From Rhodoferax sp. (GTDB taxonomy: Bacteria > Pseudomonadota > Gammaproteobacteria > Burkholderiales > Burkholderiaceae_C), in the NCBI GenBank assembly GCA_025358555.1, contig JANYJD010000243.1, forward strand, positions 1 through 53,177: a stretch of 53,177 nucleotides of DNA, in the 5' to 3' direction. The translations under genes were made by a program, and so were the position numbers. Numbering within the stretch: position 1 is the first letter of the stretch; each line of letters begins with the position of its first letter. The notes under the pieces were generated by a model. It did no database searches. It saw only the letters and a list, made by a program, of their open reading frames with translations, and was not told where the DNA came from. This document shows, piece by piece, positions 18,310-27,417 of the stretch.

Positions 18310-19409
18310 GATTTTGCTTTCAATTCAAACCGGGCGCTCGGTTTCGGCCCGGCGCGGGTAGCGCTGTCGAAGGGTCGGTGCAAATGCACGATCGCCTTTT
18401 GCACGAAAACCATCAGCGCTTCGTCCACACCGACACCCAGCATCAAGTCTGGCTCTTGGGTAAAAGCATGGCGCACCTTGCCTTCCAAAACCACGTCGTC
18501 ACCACAGTACGAATCGCGAAAAAGTTGCGCCCAGCGCTTTGCCAACGCTTGCACGGGCTCGGCGTCCACCGGCGCGCCCGCCTCCATCTGCGCACGCACC
18601 AGGGCGACCAGTTTGGGCCAATCGTCCAGGATTCGGCCCGCCAGTTGCCGCTGCCGCAGGGCATGTGTCTCAGCGGGTGACAGGTATTTGGCGAACAACG
18701 CAGTGCGCGCATGGGCCAGGACCTGCCCAATCCAGTCCAACTTGGCCGCATCAATGCCCAGAATTTCCTGTGCCCGGGATTCGCGCTGCTGCATGGCTTT
18801 GAGCTTGTTGGCCAGAACCGGGTTGTTGCCGGTCATGGCAATCACCAGCCGCACCCAGCGCCACGCCAGCGTGTGGGCTGCGGGCCCGTCCTGCGGCATT
18901 CGCTGCTGCATGGCCTGCGCCACTTCGGCAACCAGTTGCGTCCATTGGGCGGAGATTTCACGGGCGGTGCTGCCTTTGGGCGTGCGAAGCGCCACCATTT
19001 CGTCGTCTGTCAGGTGTTGCTGGTACATCGTCATCATCTCCAGCAAGTTCAACCAGTCAGCAGCAGCGGTTTCGCTGCCGGCCGACATGTGCGCAGCCAG
19101 GTGCTGAAGACGCGCGCGCAGCTCCTGCGCCAGCCGCGCCTGTTCGTCCAGCACCTGGATTTGCCGCTGGATGATCTCCAGCGGCTGGATGCTGGGGTCG
19201 TCCAGGTTGGTGCGGATGGCTGGCAGCGCATAACCCAGCGCTTTGAGCGCCTGAATGCGATGCAGGCGAATCAAGTCTTGCTGGCGGTATTGGCGGGCCC
19301 CTGAATCCGTGCGCGCAGAAGGCGACAGCAGGCCAATCGCGTCGTAGTGGTGCAAGGCGCGCACCGTCAGGCCCGAGCGCTTAGCCAGATCGCCAATTTT
19401 CAATCGCAT
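18306..19409 (-). CDS. MerR family regulator with TipAS-like effector domain
   Basis: 367 residues. The N-terminal MerR winged helix (MRLKIGDLAKRSGLTVRALH, then YDAIGLLSPSARTDSGARQY) is followed by a dimerising coiled coil (LEIIQRQIQVLDEQARLAQEL). The long C-terminal part contains two TipAS-like helical segments (MALRTPKG-type start, then MTGNNPVLANKLKAMQQRES and DEALMVFVQKAIV), a fold that binds diverse drugs in TipA-type activators. It is transcribed with the DUF1579-like gene from a typical MerR promoter, so autoregulation is likely. Ligand unknown. Confidence 0.85.
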   Translation of the reverse strand: MRLKIGDLAKRSGLTVRALHHYDAIGLLSPSARTDSGARQYRQQDLIRLHRIQALKALGYALPAIRTNLDDPSIQPLEIIQRQIQVLDEQARLAQELRARLQHLAAHMSAGSETAAADWLNLLEMMTMYQQHLTDDEMVALRTPKGSTAREISAQWTQLVAEVAQAMQQRMPQDGPAAHTLAWRWVRLVIAMTGNNPVLANKLKAMQQRESRAQEILGIDAAKLDWIGQVLAHARTALFAKYLSPAETHALRQRQLAGRILDDWPKLVALVRAQMEAGAPVDAEPVQALAKRWAQLFRDSYCGDDVVLEGKVRHAFTQEPDLMLGVGVDEALMVFVQKAIVHLHRPFDSATRAGPKPSARFELKAKS

Positions 19410-19450
19410 TTTTACCTCGCTCGTTTCGGTTCAACATCTGTAAAAGATGA

Positions 19451-19481
19451 ATCGTAAAGCCTGACGTTACGTCAGAGTCAA
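19451..19481 (-). promoter_or_regulatory. MerR-type promoter with 19-bp spacer and palindromic operator
   Basis: On the minus strand: -35 TTGACT (19476-19481), a 19-base spacer, and -10 TACGAT (19451-19456). The spacer holds the perfect inverted repeat CTGACGT-A-ACGTCAG (19461-19475). An overlong 19-bp spacer with a centred palindrome is the defining architecture of promoters activated by DNA untwisting by MerR proteins. It lies about 40 bases before the regulator's start. Confidence 0.85.
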
Positions 19482-19775
19482 GCGGTTGCGAAGTTTTTGT
19501 TGCCCAAGTTGTCGCCGCCGGGGAAGACGGATTGGAAGGCGGCAACGCCGCACAGGGGGTTGGGGCAAATGCGGCAATGGCGCTCTATGCATGCGAGCAA
19601 CAAATGCTACTTTATATGTAGCAAACTATCTATATTTTCCGTGGGCTACAAGCGTATTTTACGGAAAACTCAAGTACAAGCCGCATTTTCGGCGTCTAAC
19701 CTGCCCAAATGCGGCGTACTAGACCACCACGCTGCAGGAGGGTAACTTTTGACCCTGCGCGCCGAATGCGAAACA
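19482..19775. other. Intergenic region with a hairpin, no gene seen
   Basis: 294 bases between the MerR promoter and the end of the acyl-CoA reductase gene. It contains an inverted repeat TGCTAC...GTAGCA (19605-19623) in an AT-rich patch, and no convincing coding sequence. The segment separates two units that both run on the minus strand. Confidence 0.5.
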
Positions 19776-19841
19776 TCAGAAATGAATGCCCCGCATCATT
19801 TCCGACATCGCAATCGCCTCTGGCGACAGGGTGGGTTTGGC
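19776..19841 (-). repeat. Right copy of the 66-bp direct repeat
   Basis: This is the native 3' end of the acyl-CoA reductase gene, matched by the copy at 17646-17711. The pair brackets the MerR/DUF1579 module (17712-19775). Confidence 0.85.
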
Positions 19842-21773
19842 ACCCTTCTCGCCTTTTGCCGCTGCACTGTCGGGAAACATGCGGAACGTGGTGTTCATCA
19901 TGATCTGCGCGATGCGCGGCGAGATGTCGTGCAGCAGCTCGACGGCTTTGCCCAGGCGCGTGGCAATGCGTACGGGTTTGTCGACGCAGGCTTCCACAAG
20001 CATGGCGGCGGCTTGCTCGGGCATCAAGAGCGGCATGCTGTCGTAGATTTTGGTGGGTGCCGTCATCGGCGTGCGCACCAGGGGCATGTTGATGGTGGTG
20101 AAGGTCACACCCTGGTCGGCGTATTCGCTGGCGGCGCAACTGGTCCACGCGTCCAGAGCGGCTTTGCTGGCCACGTAGGCGGCGAAACGAGGCGCGTTGA
20201 CCAGCACGCTGATCGAGCTGATGTTCACCACATGGCCTTTGCGCTTGGCCACCATGCCGGGCAGCAGGCCCATGGTGATGCGCAGCGCGCCGAAATAATT
20301 GAGCGCCATGGTGCGCTCAAAGTCGTGAAAGCGGTCGTAGCTGGCCTCAATGGCCCGGCGGATGGAGCGCCCCGCGTTGTTGATGAGGAAATCCACACCG
20401 CCGTGGTTGTCTTCCATCTTTTTCACGAACGCTGCGCAATCGGCCTCGTTGACGATGTCCACCTGGTACGTGAACACTTTCGCACCCTTGCCGCCGGCTT
20501 CTTCGATGGTTTTTTTGGCCTCCGCCAGTTGGTCTTCACCTCGCGCGCAGATAACGGTGATGGCACCTGCTTCAGCAAAGCGGCAAGCCGCCGACAGGCC
20601 AATACCGGACGAGCCACCAGTGATTAGCACCACCTTGCCACCTACGGTGCCCTTCAAGCTGCGGTCGATGAACAGCGCCGGATCCAGATGGCGCTCCCAG
20701 TAATCCCACAGGCGCCAGGCGTAGTCGTGCAAATTGGGCACGGCAATGTCGCTGCCCTTGAGCGCGGCCAGCGTCTCACGGCAGTCAAAGCGCGTGGGGT
20801 AGTTGATGAAGGCCATCATGTCTTCAGGAATGCCGATGTCTTTCATGATGGCTTTGTAAACGCGGCGCACCGGGGCCAGCGCCATCAGCCCCTTCTTCAC
20901 GCTCTTGGGGACAAAGCCCAACAGCGCGGCGTTGACGAACAGGTTCATCTTGGGCGCGTGCGCGGCCTTGGTGAAAATGTCCAGCACGTCGCCCACGCGG
21001 TAGCCTTCGGGGTCCACCAGGTGGAAGCACTTGCCTTTGGTGGCCGCTTTGCCATGGCTGATGTAGTCCAGCGCGTTGACCACAAAATCAACCGGCACGA
21101 TGTTCAGGCGACCGCCTTCGAGGCCTACCGACGGCATCCAAGGCGGCAGGATTTGGCGCATGCGCTGGATCATCTTGAAGAGGTAATACGGGCCGTCAAT
21201 CTTGTCCATCTCGCCTGTGGTGCTGTCGCCCACCACCATGGCTGGGCGGTATACCGTCCACGAGCCTTTGAACTCCTTGCGCACGATTTTTTCGCTCTCG
21301 TGCTTGGTCATGAAATACGGGTGATCGTAGTTCTCGGCCTCGTCAAACATGTCCTCGCGGAACACGCCCTCGTACAGGCCCGCTGCCGCGATGGAGCTCA
21401 CGTGGTGCAACTGGCCCACGTCAATCGCCTTGGCAAATTCGACCATGTTGCGCGTGCCGTCGATGTTGACGGCGATCTGGCTTTCTTCAGACGCACCCAG
21501 GTCATAGACCGCCGCCAAGTGGTAGAAATGGTCAATTTGGCCTTTGAGCGCTTTGATGTTGTCCGCTGACACGCCGAGTTTTTTGGCAGTAAGGTCGCCA
21601 AACACAGGGACGACGCGCGCGGCGCTGGCACCCCAGAACTCTCTGAGCCCCGCCACCTTGCCTTCACTTTCCTTGCGAATCAGGAAATGAACGACCGAGC
21701 CCTTTCGGTCAAGCAGCTTCTTGACGAGACGCTTGCCAATGAAGCCGGTTGCGCCGGTGACGAAATACTGCAT
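19776..21773 (-). CDS. Two-domain alcohol-forming fatty acyl-CoA reductase (Marinobacter Maqu_2220 type)
   Basis: 665 residues with two fused Rossmann domains. The N-terminal extended SDR (MQYFVTGATGFIGKRLVKKL, HHVSSIAAAGLYEGVF, YFMTKHESEK with Tyr-x3-Lys) would reduce acyl-CoA to aldehyde. The C-terminal classical SDR (VVLITGGSSGIGLSAACRFA, LINNAGRSIRRAI, YVASKAALDAW) would reduce the aldehyde to fatty alcohol. Length, domain order and the segment FTTINMPLVRTPMTAPTKIY match, from memory, the characterised Marinobacter enzyme. The start at 21773 is chosen because upstream residues are unlike the family. Divergent from the phasin gene and near a wax ester synthase, which supports the role. Confidence 0.85.
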   Translation of the reverse strand: MQYFVTGATGFIGKRLVKKLLDRKGSVVHFLIRKESEGKVAGLREFWGASAARVVPVFGDLTAKKLGVSADNIKALKGQIDHFYHLAAVYDLGASEESQIAVNIDGTRNMVEFAKAIDVGQLHHVSSIAAAGLYEGVFREDMFDEAENYDHPYFMTKHESEKIVRKEFKGSWTVYRPAMVVGDSTTGEMDKIDGPYYLFKMIQRMRQILPPWMPSVGLEGGRLNIVPVDFVVNALDYISHGKAATKGKCFHLVDPEGYRVGDVLDIFTKAAHAPKMNLFVNAALLGFVPKSVKKGLMALAPVRRVYKAIMKDIGIPEDMMAFINYPTRFDCRETLAALKGSDIAVPNLHDYAWRLWDYWERHLDPALFIDRSLKGTVGGKVVLITGGSSGIGLSAACRFAEAGAITVICARGEDQLAEAKKTIEEAGGKGAKVFTYQVDIVNEADCAAFVKKMEDNHGGVDFLINNAGRSIRRAIEASYDRFHDFERTMALNYFGALRITMGLLPGMVAKRKGHVVNISSISVLVNAPRFAAYVASKAALDAWTSCAASEYADQGVTFTTINMPLVRTPMTAPTKIYDSMPLLMPEQAAAMLVEACVDKPVRIATRLGKAVELLHDISPRIAQIMMNTTFRMFPDSAAAKGEKGAKPTLSPEAIAMSEMMRGIHF

Positions 21774-21961
21774 AGAGAACCCCCCATTTAAACCAGATTG
21801 GTCTTGGATTTTTGCCGAAAGCACCGGCTTCGTCGATATAGAAGAAACCCGCGCTACCCTCTCGCGGCTTGTCTCGCGGCTGACTAAACCGCCGGGCGGG
21901 TGTCTGTTTTTAGAACGCCCCCCCTACACGTCGCGTCGTCTCGCGCGTAAAGTCACACTGC

Positions 21962-21981
21962 AACGTCCCTGTAAGGACGTT
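21962..21981. promoter_or_regulatory. Inverted repeat upstream of the phasin gene
   Basis: Perfect 7-bp arms AACGTCC and GGACGTT around CTGTAA, about 40 bases before the phasin start. The divergent intergenic region also has two copies of TCTCGCGGCT nearby (around 21870-21890). The inverted repeat may be an operator, for instance for the PhaD-like TetR regulator downstream, or an mRNA leader hairpin. Confidence 0.5.
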
Positions 21982-22020
21982 CAGTCACCAAGCCAACAAA
22001 CCAAACTCAAGGAGACTCTC

Positions 22021-22566
22021 ATGGTCAAGAAAATGCAAAAATCCGCCGCTGACAAAAAGTCGGCCATCCCCGGCATCCAGATGCCCGGCTCGGTCAAGGA
22101 CTCCGCTGCGCAGATCTGGCAGGCCGGTCTGGGCGCCTTTGCCAAAGCCCAGGCCGAGGGTACCAAAGCCTTTGAGTCACTCGTCAAAGAAGGCACCAGC
22201 ATCCAGCGCAAGACTCAGGCGGCCGCAGAAGAAAAAATCTCGGAGGCCACCAACCGCATGTCCGCCATGGCGGGCGACATCTCTTCCAAAGCGTCCGGCC
22301 AGTGGGACAAGCTGGAAAACATATTTGAAGACCGCGTTGCCAAGGCCCTGAACAAACTGGGCGTGCCTTCAGCCAAGGACGTAAACGCCCTGATCGCACG
22401 CATTGACGAGTTGAACAAGAGCGTGCAAAACCTGTCTGCAAAGGCACCAGCCGCAGCCAACCGCGTGGCACGCAAAGCAACCGCACAAGCCGCCCCACCC
22501 GCCGCCAAATCCTCCTCCAGAAAGCCCGCCGCCAAGCGCGCGCCCGTCCGCAGGAACGCCTCATAG
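22021..22566 (+). CDS. Phasin-family polyhydroxyalkanoate granule protein (PhaF/PhaI-like)
   Basis: 181 residues. A helical phasin region (about residues 18-140) includes SAAQIWQAGLGAFAKAQAEG and VAKALNKLGVPSAKDVNALI, the latter typical of the PHA granule-associated family. The C-terminus is an Ala/Lys/Pro-rich basic tail (AAKSSSRKPAAKRAPVRR) like the DNA-binding tail of PhaF. A strong ribosome site (AAGGAGA) precedes the ATG. Coats storage granules and may tether them to the nucleoid. Divergent from the acyl-CoA reductase and followed by a good terminator. Confidence 0.88.
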   Translation: MVKKMQKSAADKKSAIPGIQMPGSVKDSAAQIWQAGLGAFAKAQAEGTKAFESLVKEGTSIQRKTQAAAEEKISEATNRMSAMAGDISSKASGQWDKLENIFEDRVAKALNKLGVPSAKDVNALIARIDELNKSVQNLSAKAPAAANRVARKATAQAAPPAAKSSSRKPAAKRAPVRRNAS

Positions 22567-22693
22567 CCCAGCACTTCTGAGCACACCCGGGAAGACGCGG
22601 GCACAGGCGAAGAAGCGGGCACCCATCGGACTCCTGGCGCAGTTCAGGTTGGCCCCATAACGTGAAACCGCCAAAGACTTTCAGGGTTTTTTG

Positions 22694-22716
22694 ATGCTGC
22701 GTTGCAGCATATTTTT
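22694..22716 (+). terminator. Rho-independent terminator after the phasin gene
   Basis: Stem ATGCTGC / GCAGCAT (22694-22700 and 22704-22710) with a three-base loop GTT, then A and five T. It separates the phasin transcript from the patatin gene, whose own promoter must lie in the short gap before 22744 or within the hairpin region. Confidence 0.7.
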
Positions 22717-22743
22717 ATCCCCTGGCCCTCTACACTTTGCATC

Positions 22744-24051
22744 ATGACCCGTAACGCACCTGGCCCTGCAAAAATCGCGCTGGCGCTGGCCGGTGGCGGC
22801 CCTCTGGGTGCCATTTATGAAATTGGCGCCCTGTGTGCACTGGAAGACTCGTTAACGGGCGTGGATTTCACCCAGCTTGACCACTATGTTGGCGTGTCAG
22901 CCGGTGGGTTCATTGCCGCCAGCCTGGCCAACGGCATCACGCCCCGCGAACTGTGCGTTTCATTCATCGAAAACGACACCGCCAGCGGCACTGGCACTGG
23001 CACTGGCAAAGCCAAACCCGATGAATCATCCGATAGTTTCGATCCTTCGTGGCTGATGGCACCCGCCTACAGCGAATTTTCACGCCGGGGCATCATGCTG
23101 CCGGGGCTGTTGATGTCTGCCCTGTGGCGGCTTACCGTGGGACGCAAGTCGTTTACCCACGCGCTGGAGCGGCTGGGCGCAGGCCTTCCCACCGGCATCT
23201 TTTCCAGCGACCCAATTGACGTGCAGCTCACCAAGCTTTTTTCCCGCCCTGGCCGTACCAACGATTTTCGCAAACTTAAAACCAAGCTCACCCTGGTTGC
23301 CACCAACCTTGACAGTGCAGAATCCGCACCGTTTGGCCGTCCGGGCTGGGACCATGTACCCATTTCCCAGGCCGTGCAAGCCAGTGCCGCCCTGCCGGGC
23401 CTCTTTGCGCCGGTGGAAATTGACGACCAGTACTACGTTGACGGCGCGTTGAGGAAAACCTTGCATGCGTCAGTCGCCATGGAAGAAGGCGTCGACCTGA
23501 TGCTGTGCCTCAATCCGCTGGTGCCATTTGACGCCACCGCACCCCAGGTTGCCAAGGTCATGCGGCGCGGCCTGCCTCTGGAGCGCCGCGCCATCCCGCG
23601 CATTGTGGACGGCGGCTTGCCAGCCGTGCTGAGCCAGACATTTCGCTCCATGATCCACTCGCGCATGGAACTGGGAATGAAGCACTACGAGCACGCTTAC
23701 CCCAACACCGACATCATTTTGATCGAGCCCGACCACCGTGACCCGGAGCTCTACCTGGCCAATACGTTCAGCTATGCGCAACGCCGCCACCTGGCTGAGC
23801 ACGCCTACCAGCAGACGCGCCAGATGCTGCGCTCCAACAAGACCGGCATCTCAGCCAAGCTGGCGCGCCACGGAATCAGCCTGAACCACGACGCGCTGAA
23901 CGACTCCAAGCGCCATTTGACGAAGCCCCTGCCAGCGCCCACACGGGTCGGCCAGGCGATTGAGCAGTTGCAGGAAGTGATGGACGATCTGGGCCACGTG
24001 GTCGGGTCGTCACGCAGGCAGGCGGCCAGGCCAGCGTCGGCGCTCACGTGA
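22744..24051 (+). CDS. Patatin-like phospholipase / lipid acyl hydrolase
   Basis: 435 residues from the ATG at 22744; a start 14 codons earlier lies in the terminator region. ALALAGGGPLGAIYEIGALC is the oxyanion loop, HYVGVSAGGFIAASL carries the G-x-S-x-G nucleophile, and YYVDGALRKT the D-G-A catalytic Asp. A short Thr/Gly repeat (TASGTGTGTGKAKPD) forms a surface linker at about residue 80. No signal peptide, so cytosolic; it may mobilise lipid from storage granules given its neighbours (inference). Confidence 0.9.
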   Translation: MTRNAPGPAKIALALAGGGPLGAIYEIGALCALEDSLTGVDFTQLDHYVGVSAGGFIAASLANGITPRELCVSFIENDTASGTGTGTGKAKPDESSDSFDPSWLMAPAYSEFSRRGIMLPGLLMSALWRLTVGRKSFTHALERLGAGLPTGIFSSDPIDVQLTKLFSRPGRTNDFRKLKTKLTLVATNLDSAESAPFGRPGWDHVPISQAVQASAALPGLFAPVEIDDQYYVDGALRKTLHASVAMEEGVDLMLCLNPLVPFDATAPQVAKVMRRGLPLERRAIPRIVDGGLPAVLSQTFRSMIHSRMELGMKHYEHAYPNTDIILIEPDHRDPELYLANTFSYAQRRHLAEHAYQQTRQMLRSNKTGISAKLARHGISLNHDALNDSKRHLTKPLPAPTRVGQAIEQLQEVMDDLGHVVGSSRRQAARPASALT

Positions 24052-24121
24052 GCCGTTTCAGCAGCGGCGTGCGCAGTGGCCCGGTCCATCAACTCCTGAA
24101 TGGCACGACTGGCTGGCACTC

Positions 24122-24784
24122 ATGGTAAAAAAAGCCCCCCGCCGCACCGCAGAGCGCATTCTTGAGGTGACGCTGGCGCTGTTCAACCGCTTTGGCGAAC
24201 CCAATGTGTCAACGACGCTGATCTCGGCCGAACTCAAAATCAGCCCCGGCAATCTTTACTACCACTACCCGGCCAAAGACGAGCTCATCAACTCACTGTT
24301 TGACCGGTATGAGCGTGCGCTTAACGAGCTGCTGAACGCGAGCGATGGCGTGCGCGATGTGGAGGATGCCTGGTTCTTCATGCACACCCTGTTTGAGCTG
24401 ATCTGGCAGTACCGTTTTCTGTACCGCGACCTGAACGACCTGCTCAGCAAAAACCGGCGGCTTGAAACCCACTTCCAGTCGGTGCTCAAAAACAAGGCCC
24501 GCGCCGTTACGGCCATGCTGGACAGCATGAGCCGCTCGGGTGCCGTGAACATTGATTCGCGGGCGGTCGAGGCCACGGCCACCAGCATGGTGGTAGTGCT
24601 GACCTACTGGTTGAGCTTTGAGTATGTGCGCGACCCCAGGCGGGCGCTTGAGCCCGAAAGCGCGCAAATCGCCTTGCTGCGCGGCGCGCACCACGTTTTG
24701 AACCTGCTGGTGCCGTACCTTGAACCGGGCCAGCGCATGCATTTGCTGGCCCTGGTGGGGGCGTACAGCAACAGCCCGACATAG
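24122..24784 (+). CDS. TetR family regulator, PhaD-like
   Basis: 220 residues. The N-terminal helix-turn-helix reads RILEVTLALFNRFGEPNVST then ISPGNLYYHYPAKDELINSLF, strikingly like PhaD of pseudomonads, which controls PHA genes. The C-terminal ligand domain is all-helical. It sits between the patatin and TPR genes in a plus-strand series. PHA- or acyl-CoA-linked control of this lipid locus is a reasonable inference. Confidence 0.85.
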   Translation: MVKKAPRRTAERILEVTLALFNRFGEPNVSTTLISAELKISPGNLYYHYPAKDELINSLFDRYERALNELLNASDGVRDVEDAWFFMHTLFELIWQYRFLYRDLNDLLSKNRRLETHFQSVLKNKARAVTAMLDSMSRSGAVNIDSRAVEATATSMVVVLTYWLSFEYVRDPRRALEPESAQIALLRGAHHVLNLLVPYLEPGQRMHLLALVGAYSNSPT

Positions 24785-24817
24785 CAATCCAAAACGATTC
24801 AATCAGAGGAGAAAACC

Positions 24818-25591
24818 GTGGCGAAATGGACAGCTTTCCCCCAGATCGGTGAATACGAATTTGACGCCGCGAGCCTCAAGCGCAACTGGGTCCGGCTGCA
24901 CACGGGTGACGCCGAGCCACTGCCTGTGCAAGGCGACGTGATCGAAGCATGGGTGCTGTTTCACAATGGCGATTTTCAGAAGTGCGTGCAGGCCGGTCTA
25001 AAAGTCGGCGGCGTCGGCACCACCGTGGCCAACAAAGCGACCTGCATCTATGCCAACTATCTGGAGAAGAAGGAAAAAACCCGGCTTGACCTGTTCATGG
25101 AGGTCGTCCAGCGGGCCGAGTCACAGATTGCAATAGACCCCAAAAATCCCAACGCCCACTATTGGCTGGCCTACGCCCTTGGCCGCTACAGCCAGGGCAT
25201 CAGCGTGGCCAAGGCGCTGGCGCAGGGCCTGGGCGGAAAGGTCAAAACCGCGCTGGAAACCACCATCAAACTCCAGCCCCGGCATGCCGATGCCCACATC
25301 GCATTGGGCGCATTTCACGCGGAAGTCATTGACAAGGTCGGCTCACTCATTGGCGGCATGACCTACGGCGCCAAAAAAGACACCGGCCTGAAACTGTTTC
25401 ATGAGGCTATCAAACTCAACCCCGGTTCGGCCATCTGCCTGATCGAATACGCCAATGCCCTGGTCATGCTGGAAGGCGACAAAAAAATGAAAGAGGCCAC
25501 CCGCTTATACGAGCAGGCGGTTGCTCTGAAACCTGCCGATGCGATGGAACGGCTCAATGTGGAGCTGGCAAAGGCTGAACTGGCGGATTGA
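24818..25591 (+). CDS. Tetratricopeptide-repeat protein of unknown function
   Basis: 257 residues. GTG start at 24818 with ribosome site AGAGGAGA upstream. No signal peptide. Repeated helical pairs with TPR spacing: VVQRAESQIAIDPKNPNAHYWLAYALG, TTIKLQPRHADAHIALGAFHAEV and ATRLYEQAVALKPADA (parts given). It is probably a protein-protein scaffold and lies 33 bases after the TetR gene, convergent with the wax ester synthase. Its place in a lipid-granule locus is suggestive only. Confidence 0.8.
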   Translation: MAKWTAFPQIGEYEFDAASLKRNWVRLHTGDAEPLPVQGDVIEAWVLFHNGDFQKCVQAGLKVGGVGTTVANKATCIYANYLEKKEKTRLDLFMEVVQRAESQIAIDPKNPNAHYWLAYALGRYSQGISVAKALAQGLGGKVKTALETTIKLQPRHADAHIALGAFHAEVIDKVGSLIGGMTYGAKKDTGLKLFHEAIKLNPGSAICLIEYANALVMLEGDKKMKEATRLYEQAVALKPADAMERLNVELAKAELAD

Positions 25592-25624
25592 ACTGGCCGT
25601 TTTTAGTTGGCAGGGTGAGTTGCC

Positions 25625-27202
25625 TCAATCCCCCCAGGGCAACATCAAAGTCACCATCGCCAGCTTGGCAAACTCAGGTTCAAACTCATCAATGATGGCC
25701 TGCGGATCGGGGCACAAGATGGAGTCTGTCATCACCCCAAACTGCACGCCGCCGCCGTAGCTCAATATCGAAATTCCCAAGCCCACGGTGCCACTTTGCG
25801 GCACCCAGAACAAGCTTTGCTCCAGCGTGGCGCCGCAAAACTTGAGCTTCTCGCGCGGGCCGGGCACGTTGGTCATCACGGCCGTGGTTTTCTTGGAGAA
25901 TAAATTGAGCATCGCGTCCTGCGCCGGCTTGATCATCAAACCCGCCATGGCCAGCATGCCAAAGGCCAGCAGCGGCTGCATGCTGCCCTTGAGCTGGCTC
26001 ATGCGCCGGCGCACTTCGTAGACACGCTCGACCGGGTTGTCGATGCCAATCGGCAGCACGATGGGCGCAAGGCCAAAATGGTTGCCCAGCTTGTAGGCGT
26101 GCTCCATCGGCCGCAGGTTGACAGGCACCATCGCGCGGATCTCCTTGCCCTTGACCTGGTCGCCACGCGCCAGCAAATATTGCCCGATGGCACCGGCCAC
26201 GCAGCTCATCAGTACGTCGTTGATGGAACAGTTCAACGCCTTGCTGACCGACTTGACTTCTTCCAGCGGAATCGGCTGGCACCAGGCGACCCGCTTCTGG
26301 GTGCCCGGCACGCCCTTGAGCCGCGTGGGGGAGTCATTGGACATGAGCACCAGCGCGGCGGTATCGGTCGCAATCTGGTAGGCCATTTTCGCCAGGTCAA
26401 CCGCGCCATCAATCGCCCCGCCCACGCCTTGCTCAATGCCTTTTTGCGGATCGTTGAGCATGTCCATCGACCGGGCTGCGCCCGCGCCCGCCACGTCCAT
26501 CACCTTGGCCGAAAGCTTGGCGGACAGCTTGGCAAATGGCTTGAGGAAGCTGTGGTTGATCCAGTCCTGCGCGCCCTCCAGGCCCTTGCGCTGCGGCGCA
26601 CGGGCCTTGCGCTCGGGCGGCGGCGCGCCGCCATCTACCAGCGACTGCGTGACGGAAATCAGCGCAATGCCGTCGGCAATGCAGTGGTGGATGCGCACCA
26701 TCATGGCTGAGCCACCCAGGTAGTTTTCAACCAGATGGAACTGCCACAGCGGATGCTTCGGGTCCAGCGGCAGCATGGCCAACTCGGCCACGCGGTCCTG
26801 CAGCGCCTCCTGCTCGTGGCCTTTGGGTTTCTTGGGCAGCTTCTCGATCACCACCTGTTTCTTGATGTCAAATTTTGTGTCTCGCACCCATGTGGCGCCG
26901 CCGGCATCCTGCACCACACGCTGGGTGAAGCGCGGGTACTTGAGCAGCCGTTCTTCAATGCGGTTGCAAAGCGCCTGGTAGGTGATGCCGGGCTTGAGCA
27001 CCCACACGCCCACGATCATCATCAGGTTGGAATCGCAGTCCATGCGCAGCCAGGCGGTATCGACCTTGCTCATGCGCTCGCCGCTCAGGCCCAGCGTGCC
27101 GCTGACGGCGTTTTTAACGTTCTTGCGCACGACTCTGGCGGCTTTGCGGGCGGACTCTCCCGCCTGGCGGGCGGCGTCTTTGGCGATGATTCGGGTGACC
27201 AT
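25625..27202 (-). CDS. Wax ester synthase / diacylglycerol acyltransferase (WS/DGAT)
   Basis: 525 residues from MVTRIIAKDAARQAGES; the ribosome site TGGAGT precedes this ATG. The catalytic HHxxxDG motif is MVRIHHCIADGIALI. Other family blocks are VDTAWLRMDCDSNLMM at the start of the acyltransferase domain, LNCSINDVLMSCVAGAI and MTNVPGPREKLKFCGATLEQ. It joins fatty alcohol or diacylglycerol with acyl-CoA to form wax ester or triacylglycerol. An N-terminal basic helix of about 50 residues precedes the domain and could aid membrane or granule contact. Partner enzyme to the fatty acyl-CoA reductase. Confidence 0.93.
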   Translation of the reverse strand: MVTRIIAKDAARQAGESARKAARVVRKNVKNAVSGTLGLSGERMSKVDTAWLRMDCDSNLMMIVGVWVLKPGITYQALCNRIEERLLKYPRFTQRVVQDAGGATWVRDTKFDIKKQVVIEKLPKKPKGHEQEALQDRVAELAMLPLDPKHPLWQFHLVENYLGGSAMMVRIHHCIADGIALISVTQSLVDGGAPPPERKARAPQRKGLEGAQDWINHSFLKPFAKLSAKLSAKVMDVAGAGAARSMDMLNDPQKGIEQGVGGAIDGAVDLAKMAYQIATDTAALVLMSNDSPTRLKGVPGTQKRVAWCQPIPLEEVKSVSKALNCSINDVLMSCVAGAIGQYLLARGDQVKGKEIRAMVPVNLRPMEHAYKLGNHFGLAPIVLPIGIDNPVERVYEVRRRMSQLKGSMQPLLAFGMLAMAGLMIKPAQDAMLNLFSKKTTAVMTNVPGPREKLKFCGATLEQSLFWVPQSGTVGLGISILSYGGGVQFGVMTDSILCPDPQAIIDEFEPEFAKLAMVTLMLPWGD

Positions 27203-27417
27203 GAAAACTCCAGAAAGGCTGTCCGGTGTGACCACAAAAAACCGGCCACACGCATGCCGGGGCCAGCCTTGGGGAAAGCGCCCTATTCTGCAAGCAAAAC
27301 GGCCCTTAAGATACTGGGCAGATACCCGAACCAGGCGCCGGCCACAAGGCGCAACCCGTTCAGGTATTCTCCGACTTCACGCATTCCGCTTCTAGCCAAT
27401 AACTTCTGGAGATTTTC

